NCBI GenBank assembly: GCA_003455945.1
Contig: DMPQ01000451.1
Coordinates: 7,121 to 16,394, forward strand
Origin: Planctomycetaceae bacterium
GTDB taxonomy: Bacteria; Planctomycetota; Planctomycetia; Pirellulales; Pirellulaceae
Direction: 5' to 3'
DNA: 9,274 bases
The translations under genes were made by a program, and so were the position numbers. This document shows, piece by piece, positions 1-6,894 of this stretch; position 1 is the first letter of the stretch; each line of letters opens with the position of its first letter. The notes beneath the pieces were generated by a model that searched no databases, was not told where the DNA came from, and saw nothing but the letters and a program-made list of their open reading frames with translations.

Positions 1-44
1 GAATCCCTCTCCGGCTCATTCCAGTCCGGCCCATCAGCATTCGA

Positions 45-524
45 TCACTTGGTGCCCTTTTCGATATCCCACTTCGCGTCGACGTTGCCGTCGTTCTTCC
101 CATCTTCGGTGAACTTGGTGAAGGTCCATTCGGCCTTCGTGAAGTTCAGCGAGCAGCTCATCGAGGGCGTTCCGTCGTTCATCCCGTTGACGCTGACGCC
201 CGAGACGAGCACGTTCTCCAGCTTCACCTTGTAGAAGACGGTGTCTTCGTCATCGCCGATCGACTGGCAGAAGGCGATCTCGACCTTCTTGATCAACTTG
301 CCCGAGCACATGCAACCGAGCAGCATCGGCGTGGCACAATCGAGCTTGCCGGAGATCGAGACGTCCGAGCAGGCAGCCGTCGAGGTATAGCGAGCCACAC
401 CGGAAGATCCCGCGTTGCACGGACGGGAAACGGCCTGGCTCACGCACTCGACCGGGACCCACTTTTCGAAACCCTTGCGAGTCGAGCTGCCGTCGATTCC
501 ATCGAACTTGACGAACGCGGACAT
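45..524 (-). CDS. hcp: Hcp-family protein (type VI secretion tube protein family), cysteine-rich
   Basis: Encodes 159 residues. The opening F-V-K-F-D-G-I-D-G-S-S (residues 4-14), the L-D-x-A-T-P-x-L-L block (61-69), the S-G-K-L-I-K-K-V-E-I strand (74-83) and the Y-K-V-K-L-E-N-V-L-V-S-G-V strand (98-110) match the order of conserved segments in the Hcp (T6SS_HCP) family, and the length is normal for it. Family members form hexameric rings that stack into the tube expelled by type VI secretion systems; Hcp-like proteins also occur away from complete systems. The ATG is supported by AGGAG eight bases upstream. There is no signal peptide or membrane segment, as expected for Hcp. Unusual features are eight cysteines (27, 36, 52, 63, 71, 73, 86, 124), including a C-x-C pair, and a lower GC content than its neighbours (two 60-base stretches counted by hand gave 55 and 58%). 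The lysine codons checked are AAG, which suggests good expression. The family call is firm; a role in secretion is not shown, because no sheath, baseplate or ClpV gene is in view. Confidence 0.85.
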   Translation of the reverse strand: MSAFVKFDGIDGSSTRKGFEKWVPVECVSQAVSRPCNAGSSGVARYTSTAACSDVSISGKLDCATPMLLGCMCSGKLIKKVEIAFCQSIGDDEDTVFYKVKLENVLVSGVSVNGMNDGTPSMSCSLNFTKAEWTFTKFTEDGKNDGNVDAKWDIEKGTK

Positions 525-532
525 GTTGGGAA

Positions 533-537
533 CTCCT
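533..537 (-). promoter_or_regulatory. Shine-Dalgarno sequence of the Hcp gene
   Basis: On the minus strand AGGAG lies eight bases before the ATG at 524. This is a near-ideal match and spacing. It fixes the start codon, and with the codon choice of the gene it suggests efficient translation. Confidence 0.75.
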
Positions 538-700
538 GATTGAGATCCGCGGAAACGGGCCGGACATGGACCACTTCCGCACCCCGATTTGCACTCGGCG
601 ATCGAGCGGTCTTCACTCCGCTTCCCGTCGCCGCGACCAAGTTATCCGAACCTCGAACGCGGAGTTGCAGCACTTCTTCCGTTTTTCGGGGAAGGAGTTC

Positions 701-712
701 TCTCCCGGGAGA
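701..712. repeat. 12-bp perfect palindrome in the kinase-Hcp gap
   Basis: TCTCCCGGGAGA is its own reverse complement. It sits 41 bases after the kinase stop codon and about 175 bases before the Hcp start, in a 228-bp gap (525-752) with no other convincing feature. A second short hairpin, GGAG-TTCT-CTCC at 694-705, overlaps it, so the two could not form together. No T-run follows on either strand, so a classical intrinsic terminator is unlikely. It could be a protein-binding operator, a Rho-independent-like RNA hairpin at the end of the kinase transcript, or chance. No clear -35/-10 pair or sigma-54 site was found in this gap. Confidence 0.35.
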
Positions 713-752
713 AACCCTGCCTTTCGCGCCGCATTTCGCTCCCTTCCGCCCA

Positions 753-3700
753 TCAAGGGCGTCCATCCAACACTCCGGCTCGCGAAACCTGCCGTTGTCG
801 CAGCGGATCGACCTCGCGCAACGAGAACCAGATCCGCGCCCCGTCATCGAGCGTGCCGCAGCGAAGGTCGCCGATCGGGTTCCGGAAGTCGATCGCCATC
901 ACACGCAACGGTTCGCTGACGGTCAACGGCACCTGGTCGGCAGCCGCGACCTCTTCCGCGGCGTCCACGTGCGGCTTCCACGGAGCGTCGAGCAGGTAGA
1001 CCGTCAGCTTGCCGTCGCGCGAACCGACCAACAGCCGCGTGCCGTCCGGAGTCAACATCGCGGAGCTGGCCTGAGCCCCGAGTTCGTCGAGCGCCAGCGG
1101 AGCGGCCAGCGGCGCTCCGCCGTCCCCATCATCGTTACGTCGCCAGGGGACCGGAGCACCGCTCGCATCGAGCCAGGTCAGATGGAACGCTCGCTCCGCA
1201 CCCTCACCCGGCCCAGCCCCTTCGCGTTGCGACTCGATCAACATCAACCGATGCCCGCCGCGATCGACCGCGCGGAGCGAAACGATCCGCCGATCGACCG
1301 GCAACAACGAGACGGCCGAGCCGTCGGCTCGCACCCAGCGCCCGTCGATCGAACCGAAATCGCTTGCCGCATCGACTTCGCGCCCGTCGACTCCGGTCAA
1401 CGTCACGAACGACGAGAGTCGATCGATCGCCGTTTCGGTCCCTTCGCGAACACGGAGCGGATCGAACGCTCTCCCTCGCGTGCCGTCGGACGAAATCGAC
1501 GTGATCGCTCCGGACGAACCTTCCAGCAAGAAGTCACTTTGCGACTCCGGAACGACTCGGCCCCCGATCGTCCGCCATGAATCGCCGTCGGTCATCCATT
1601 CCGCGATCGTCATTCGCCCCGCCTCGTCGAGCATCACGCCGCGCAGCGATCCGTCACCGGTTCGCGCGAAGCGGATCTTTCGGAGCGGCGTCCCGAATCG
1701 CTCGTCCGCCTCGACGATCGCGTTCGAGCCGTCGATACGAACGATCGCCAGACGCTTCGGCGACTGAAGCACGATCCGGTCGCCGAGGATCATCGCCGGG
1801 CGAGTCGGATCGAGTCCGATCCGATCGATCGACGACGGAATCGCATCGCCGAGTTGAGGGGAGTCGACCGACCAGCGCCGCACCCCTTCGCCGTCCACGC
1901 CGACCAGTTCGGTACCCGACCCGGAGAGTCCGATCGCACCGAGATCAGCTCGCGGTGCGCGCCACATCTTCAGCGGCACGAGCGACTCCTGACGATCGGT
2001 CGCCGGCGTCGCAGGCAACCGGAAGAGCCCGATCGACAACCCCTTGTCCGCCTCTTCGACGTAGCAGACGAACGTTCCGAGGGAGTCATCGGCGATCGCA
2101 CAACCGACCCGCACCGTCGCGACCGGAAGGGGAAGATCGATCAGCAGCTTGGCCGAACGCGAGGGATCCGCCGTGTTCCACCAGACTCCCTGCAGCGAGT
2201 TGCCGGTGCTCCCTTCGCGCAATCGGATCGCGAGCACGCCGTCGCGGCATCGACCGACCGCCGACAACGGAACGATGCCGTCCCCCTGCAGGATCGGCAG
2301 CTGAACTCGAGTCGCTCGGCCATCCGCGACGTCGACCGAGAAGAACCGTGCGCCTTCCGAGATGCCGACCAGCTGCCGGCCGGTCGGATCGAAGACAATT
2401 CGCGGCGGAACCTGACCGTCGGTCTCCTGCGGCTCGGTGATCGCCCGGCCGATCGTCTCGGAACCGTCGAGTCGGAGTCGATAGATCCGCCGATCGCTGC
2501 CGAGCACGCAGAGGATCGAGCCGTCCGGCGACAGCGCCGCGTCTTCGCGCCGGACGCCGTCGTCGCCGATCGGTTTCCAACGTCGCCAGACGAACTCGGA
2601 CCGAACCGCATCCAGGATGCGGACATCACCTCCGATCGATACGCTCACCAGTCGGTCGCCCACCGCGAGCGTTCGGAAGTCGTCATCCGGATCGCTCGGC
2701 CAATCCGCGACCTCCTGAGGTCGCCCATCGCGAGCGAATCGAAGGCGCCCGCTCGTATCGCCGAGCGCGACGACGCCGGAGCTACCGGGGACGTCACGGG
2801 CCGCGACCACCACCGGGACTTCGCTTTCGACCGGCGATCCGAGATCGGCCAGCAGCGATCGTTCGCCGCTCCCCGGTCGACGGACGATCAATCGCCAGCT
2901 CCCCGACTCCGTCACCTCGGGATAGACGATCCGCTCGCTCTCGGGATCGCCGATACGACCGCCGATCGACACGGCCGCCGCCAGGCGATCCGCATCGCCT
3001 CCCGACAACTCCGCCAGATCGATCGAGCGACCGAAGCGAACGGTCATCGCCGAGTCGGCTTCTTCGCGATCGGCCTCGTCGGTCGCGTAGGCGAGTTCCA
3101 GCCGGCGATCCTGGATTCGCAACTGTCGCGCACCTTGTCGGTCGTAGACGATTCGCCGAGCACCGGCGAGCGTGCCGATCTCGAGCGGAGGGAGACCGTT
3201 CGCGATCCGATGCACCTTCAGCGTCTCGCTTTCGCCGACCGCATGCTTGGCGACGAACATCAGTTCGTAACCGTCGGCGTCGATGCGGCGAGCGGTCAGG
3301 TCGACGGGGCGTCGAAGTTCGTCCAGCCCGGACAGTTCGCTCCGAACCGCGCGATACGCTCCCGACGCCTGATCGACGTCGATCAGATAGACCCACGTCT
3401 TGCCGTCCGGATTCGGCTTCGTCGTTCCGAGAGCGATCGCCCGGCGACCGTCCGGCGAGAGCCGCGCCAGATTGAAGAGCGCAAACGCTTCCGTCTCGGT
3501 CGACATCTCGCGCAGCAAGGGGAGCGGAGGTCCGAGCTTTCCGTCGGAGCCGATCGGAAACAGACAGACTCCCGGGCCGTTTCTGCGCCCGCTTCCTGCG
3601 ACGCACAACAGCGATCCGGCGATGTCGATCGAGCGGACCGAGCGATGGACCAGACCATCGGCGTCGGCCGACCAACCGGTCTCGCGCACGAGGCCGCTGC

Positions 3701-6569
3701 GCGGGTCTTCGAGCGAGAGTCGGAAGAGCCCCGGCGCGGTTCCGTTCCCGCCGGCGGTTCCGATCCAGGCGACTCGCGAATCGGGAGCGATCAGCATCGG
3801 TCCGATCTCCCCACCACCCGGCACCTCGACCTCCGCGATCGCCTGGAACGAATCACCGTTCGGGCGCCAGACGGTCAGTCGTCGGTCGCCGGCGACCAGC
3901 ATCGTTCCGTCGTCACCGAGCGCCGTCGAGACGATCGGTCCGGACAAGTCGATCGTCGCGCCGGGCCACAGTCGTCGACTCAGGTAGCGACTCTCCCAAT
4001 GCGGCGAGAGGGCGTCGATCCCGCCGGCGGAGTCGTCGTCCCGATAGACCGGATCGAGCGAGTTCAGCTGCGCTTCGGCTCGGCCGAGCATTTCCATCGC
4101 CGATTCGACCGCGTCGATCGACGCGTCGGTCAGCGCCGCCTCGATCAGTCCGCGATAGCCTTCGGTCGCCAGTTCGCGCATCAGCGGCCGCTGAGCCGAA
4201 CGGGCCAGTCGTTCGGCCTGCCGCGCTGCGGTCGCCGCTCGATCGGCCGCTTCCTGTTGCGCCTGCGCGGCCTGAACGTCGCGAGTCGCCTGGGCCAGTT
4301 TCTCGTTCTTCTCTTCGAGTTCGGTCTGCTTCGCCTGGAGTTCGGTCTCCTTGCGAGTCAGTTCGGCCTGTTTGGCGTTCAGGTCCGCGTTGACCGTCCG
4401 GATCTCGTCTCGAGCCTTCTCGAGCGCGGTCGTCGCTTCGGTCGCCGCTTCGGTAGCGATCCGCGCCCGTTCGGTCTCGGCAGCGGCCAGCGCCTGTTTC
4501 TCGCTCGCCAATCTCGTCGCTTCTTCGGCCTTCCGCGTTTCGGTTTCTGCCTTTTCCTGCGACACGACGGCCTGTTTCTCGATCCCCGCCAGTTCGTTCT
4601 TGGCCGAAGCGATCTGCTGCAGCGCCATCGCTCCGGCGCCGATCGCGCCGATCGAACCGAGCACCAGGACCGCCCAGAGGCCGACGATCGTCAGACGTTG
4701 GAACCGCTGTCTCGATGCGCGACGGGCATAGAGCGTCGCCAGCTGGCGCTGCTCGGGCACCTGGGTGTCGAGTACCGCCAGCGCCTGGTTGTAGTTGTGC
4801 TTGGCCGCGAGCGTCCGCGCCCACTCGAGTCGAGTGCGCCGGAGTCCGACGATGGCATCGGGATTCTCGCTCCACAGGTCGAGTGCCGTCTCGAAGCCGT
4901 AGAACGACTTCTGGAATCGACCGAGATCTCCCGTCTCGATCGCCCGCTCGAACTCCGCCGCCGCGGTGTCCGACAATCGTCGACTCTGGACCCGACCGCG
5001 ATACTCCTTGAGATCCTCGCGGATCTCGCCGATCGACGGCCGCTGTTCGGGGCGAGTCGCCATGACTCGGACGGCGATCGCCTGAAGCTCGTCGGTCGGA
5101 TCGATCTCGATGCCGAAGCGATTCTCGCGCGCCAGTCGAAACGCCTCGCGCATCGCCTGCTCGGGCGACAGATCGTCGGCCACCGGCTCATGCGGCGCGC
5201 GACCGGTCGCCAACTCGAAGAGGAGCGCTCCGAGCAGATAGACGTCGCTCGGAAAGCCGACCCGCGCCTCGGAGCCGCCGGCGACTTCCGGAGACATGTA
5301 CGCGGGGCTGCCGGCCGAGAGTCGCGGGTCGCCGACGCCGGGGAGATCGCGAGGGCGGATCGCGAGTCCCCAGTCGGTCACGTAGATCTCGCCGAACTCA
5401 CCGATCATGACGTTGTCGGGCTTGATGTCCCGATGCAGCACGCCGCGATCGTGAGCCAAGCCGATCGCATCGAGAACCCGCTCGAAATGGTCCAGGTGCG
5501 GCTCGATCAGTCGCCTCGGTTCCGGCTGATCGAACAGGTCGTCGAGCAGTTCGGTCCAGGTACGGCCGACGATCTTCTTCTGGGCATAGAACGGCACCCG
5601 ATCCTGATCGAAGCCGAGGTCATAGATCGGCGCGATGTTCGGATGTTCGAGGGTCGCCGTGATCCGCGCCTCGTAGAAGAACTGCGACTGAAGTTCCGCC
5701 GCGAACTCCGGCTTGATCCGCTTGAGCGCGACGCGGCGACCGGTCAGCCGCTCGAGCGCCTCCCAGACGATTCCCATCGCCCCTTCGCCGAGCTTCCGCT
5801 GCAGCACGAAGTCCGCTTCATCGGACCGCGGATCGTGCAACGGCACGATCAGCCGCGTCGGCAGATCGCTATCGTTCGGCGACTCGCTCGTTCTCGCCGG
5901 CCCGACTCCCGAGCCCCCATTCGTGCCGACGATCGGGCCGTCGTTCATTCCTCCCAGACGGCGAGTCCCTTTGGCATCGCCTGCCGAGCCGACCGGCGAA
6001 GCGGCCGGACCATGCCCGTTGCCCAGCGGCGCGGTATCGAAAGGACTCGGAGCGGGGCGTCCGACGTTCGGTGATCCTCCGTCACGCGCTCGTCCGTCCG
6101 GCGTCAGCCCCAACGGCGCGGTGCCGAGCGGATCGACCGCTCGAGGCGCATCGGGTGTCTTGTCGGCTGCCGTGACGAGCCCGAGCGGCGCCGTCCCGGT
6201 CCCGGAAGCATCGCGCGGCACGAACGGAGCGGTGTCCGCAAGATCCGGACCGGCAGGGGGAAGTGCGAGCGGAGCCGTTCCGAGCGGGGAAGGAGTCGAA
6301 GTATCGCCGTCGAAACCGGGCTTCTGCGTCTCGAGCGAACGGCGAGCCCGAGCGCGCGCCATGATCGTGCGACGCAGATCGCGCCGATCGAACGGCTCCT
6401 CCTCGACGCTCGCGGGAGGCGCGACCGGCCGCTCGAAACCCGCGACGCGCGTTCCGGTTCCCGCTCGCCCCGCGCCGCTCCCGTCGAGACCGGCGCGACG
6501 ACATCGCGGGCAGAGACCGTCTTCGCTCTCGCCGCTGACTCTTACGCCGCAGACGCCGCACGTCGCCAT
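753..6569 (-). CDS. Membrane-anchored Ser/Thr protein kinase with zinc ribbon, coiled coil and WD40-like propeller region
   Basis: Encodes 1938 residues; the ATG is preceded by GGAG seven bases upstream. Domains in order: a CxxC-x12-CxxC zinc ribbon (C4, C7, C20, C23); a Pro/Gly/Ala-rich, probably disordered linker (about 30-245) with five T-A-P motifs; a complete Hanks-type kinase domain (about 253-525); a TPR-like helical stretch (about 535-615); one membrane helix (about 626-650); an Ala/Glu/Lys/Gln-rich coiled coil (about 650-795); then about 1,050 residues of WD40-like repeats, for example L-S-P-D-G at 1037, about 1345 (same motif) and L-T-P-D-G at 1839. Kinase residues look active: G-x-G-x-x-G loop (261-266), K283, E300, H-R-D with D381, K383, N386, metal-binding D399 in D-W-G instead of D-F-G, S-P-E at 426-428, D442 and R510. 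With one helix, the kinase should face the cytoplasm and the coiled coil and propellers the other side, as in a receptor kinase; the topology is inferred. The ligand and substrates are unknown. Confidence 0.93.
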   Translation of the reverse strand: MATCGVCGVRVSGESEDGLCPRCRRAGLDGSGAGRAGTGTRVAGFERPVAPPASVEEEPFDRRDLRRTIMARARARRSLETQKPGFDGDTSTPSPLGTAPLALPPAGPDLADTAPFVPRDASGTGTAPLGLVTAADKTPDAPRAVDPLGTAPLGLTPDGRARDGGSPNVGRPAPSPFDTAPLGNGHGPAASPVGSAGDAKGTRRLGGMNDGPIVGTNGGSGVGPARTSESPNDSDLPTRLIVPLHDPRSDEADFVLQRKLGEGAMGIVWEALERLTGRRVALKRIKPEFAAELQSQFFYEARITATLEHPNIAPIYDLGFDQDRVPFYAQKKIVGRTWTELLDDLFDQPEPRRLIEPHLDHFERVLDAIGLAHDRGVLHRDIKPDNVMIGEFGEIYVTDWGLAIRPRDLPGVGDPRLSAGSPAYMSPEVAGGSEARVGFPSDVYLLGALLFELATGRAPHEPVADDLSPEQAMREAFRLARENRFGIEIDPTDELQAIAVRVMATRPEQRPSIGEIREDLKEYRGRVQSRRLSDTAAAEFERAIETGDLGRFQKSFYGFETALDLWSENPDAIVGLRRTRLEWARTLAAKHNYNQALAVLDTQVPEQRQLATLYARRASRQRFQRLTIVGLWAVLVLGSIGAIGAGAMALQQIASAKNELAGIEKQAVVSQEKAETETRKAEEATRLASEKQALAAAETERARIATEAATEATTALEKARDEIRTVNADLNAKQAELTRKETELQAKQTELEEKNEKLAQATRDVQAAQAQQEAADRAATAARQAERLARSAQRPLMRELATEGYRGLIEAALTDASIDAVESAMEMLGRAEAQLNSLDPVYRDDDSAGGIDALSPHWESRYLSRRLWPGATIDLSGPIVSTALGDDGTMLVAGDRRLTVWRPNGDSFQAIAEVEVPGGGEIGPMLIAPDSRVAWIGTAGGNGTAPGLFRLSLEDPRSGLVRETGWSADADGLVHRSVRSIDIAGSLLCVAGSGRRNGPGVCLFPIGSDGKLGPPLPLLREMSTETEAFALFNLARLSPDGRRAIALGTTKPNPDGKTWVYLIDVDQASGAYRAVRSELSGLDELRRPVDLTARRIDADGYELMFVAKHAVGESETLKVHRIANGLPPLEIGTLAGARRIVYDRQGARQLRIQDRRLELAYATDEADREEADSAMTVRFGRSIDLAELSGGDADRLAAAVSIGGRIGDPESERIVYPEVTESGSWRLIVRRPGSGERSLLADLGSPVESEVPVVVAARDVPGSSGVVALGDTSGRLRFARDGRPQEVADWPSDPDDDFRTLAVGDRLVSVSIGGDVRILDAVRSEFVWRRWKPIGDDGVRREDAALSPDGSILCVLGSDRRIYRLRLDGSETIGRAITEPQETDGQVPPRIVFDPTGRQLVGISEGARFFSVDVADGRATRVQLPILQGDGIVPLSAVGRCRDGVLAIRLREGSTGNSLQGVWWNTADPSRSAKLLIDLPLPVATVRVGCAIADDSLGTFVCYVEEADKGLSIGLFRLPATPATDRQESLVPLKMWRAPRADLGAIGLSGSGTELVGVDGEGVRRWSVDSPQLGDAIPSSIDRIGLDPTRPAMILGDRIVLQSPKRLAIVRIDGSNAIVEADERFGTPLRKIRFARTGDGSLRGVMLDEAGRMTIAEWMTDGDSWRTIGGRVVPESQSDFLLEGSSGAITSISSDGTRGRAFDPLRVREGTETAIDRLSSFVTLTGVDGREVDAASDFGSIDGRWVRADGSAVSLLPVDRRIVSLRAVDRGGHRLMLIESQREGAGPGEGAERAFHLTWLDASGAPVPWRRNDDGDGGAPLAAPLALDELGAQASSAMLTPDGTRLLVGSRDGKLTVYLLDAPWKPHVDAAEEVAAADQVPLTVSEPLRVMAIDFRNPIGDLRCGTLDDGARIWFSLREVDPLRQRQVSRAGVLDGRP
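6021..6284 (-). repeat. Five degenerate [GD]-T-A-P-[LF] motifs in the kinase N-terminal linker
   Basis: Within the linker between zinc ribbon and kinase domain, the motif centres on threonines 98, 113, 126, 150 and 179 of the kinase protein. The best copies are S-P-L-G-T-A-P-L-A-L, D-P-L-G-T-A-P-L-G-L and S-P-F-D-T-A-P-L-G. Spacing is irregular (15, 13, 24 and 29 residues), and the sequence between copies is not conserved, so only the short motif appears to be retained. Each threonine has a Leu or Phe at +3. This looks like a set of short linear motifs, possibly autophosphorylation or docking sites; that function is inferred. Confidence 0.6.
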
Positions 6570-6894
6570 CTTTCTGCTCCGCTGTTCCGTCGGTCCGTTC
6601 CGGCTGGCGCAAGGATCGTTCCGACTTCCCTTTCGGACGGCCGATCGCGCTGGCCGCTCGAGCCGGGCTCGGTCGAACCTGACTCGAGCGCCGAGGATTC
6701 GAGCGTCCGATCATTCGAGTCATGCCGCTCGATCGGTTCATCTCGTTCGTTCGATTCGCCCGGCATCATCGATCCGACGCCTGTCGGCGATCGCTCGAAC
6801 CGCAAGCCGACGACTCCCGAGTCGGCGTCGCCGCATCGTTTCGCCTGCGCGTCACCGATCGTCGAACGACCTGTCGAGCGCGCAGCCGCTCCGT
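6570..6894. other. 325-bp gap between VWA gene and kinase gene
   Basis: There is no convincing gene, terminator or promoter here. A minus-strand reading frame with ATG at 6769 could encode 75 residues ending at 6542, overlapping the kinase start by 28 bases. It is rich in Ser, Arg, Glu and Asp, lacks a Shine-Dalgarno sequence and resembles no family I know, so it is not called. The stretch holds four CGATCG palindromes (6642, 6730, 6788, 6856) and four TCGAG cores at 6658, 6684, 6699 and 6715, the last three spaced 15-16 bases apart. The kinase promoter probably lies here, but no -35/-10 pair stands out. Confidence 0.5.
6577..6580 (-). promoter_or_regulatory. Shine-Dalgarno sequence of the kinase gene
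   Basis: GGAG on the minus strand lies seven bases before the ATG at 6569. It supports that start, which also places the first zinc-ribbon cysteine at residue 4. Confidence 0.6.

Noticed and set aside
540..660. Promoter for the Hcp gene with GGATAAC as a -10 element
   Set aside because: No matching -35 element at 16-18 bases, and no sigma-54 GG/GC pair was found. A single weak hexamer in this DNA is not enough.
540..1580. Plus-strand open frame of 346 codons over the end of the kinase gene and the gap
   Set aside because: It runs antisense to well-supported propeller-coding sequence, is Arg-rich and shows no domain or ribosome-binding site.
1854..6074. A 1406-codon open frame on the plus strand, antisense to the kinase
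   Set aside because: It is full of Arg, Asp, Ser, Pro and Gln with no recognisable domain, while the opposite strand encodes a textbook kinase with all motifs intact. Strong GC and codon bias, with few stop triplets in the complementary frame, explains the length.
6542..6769. Possible 75-residue small gene overlapping the kinase start
   Set aside because: No Shine-Dalgarno sequence, low-complexity Ser/Arg/Glu composition and no family resemblance. It could be checked by ribosome profiling, but the sequence alone does not support it.
6840..6894. Intrinsic terminator after the VWA gene
   Set aside because: Only very short stems (for example GTCG-AA-CGAC and CGAC-CT-GTCG) are present and no T-run follows on the minus strand.
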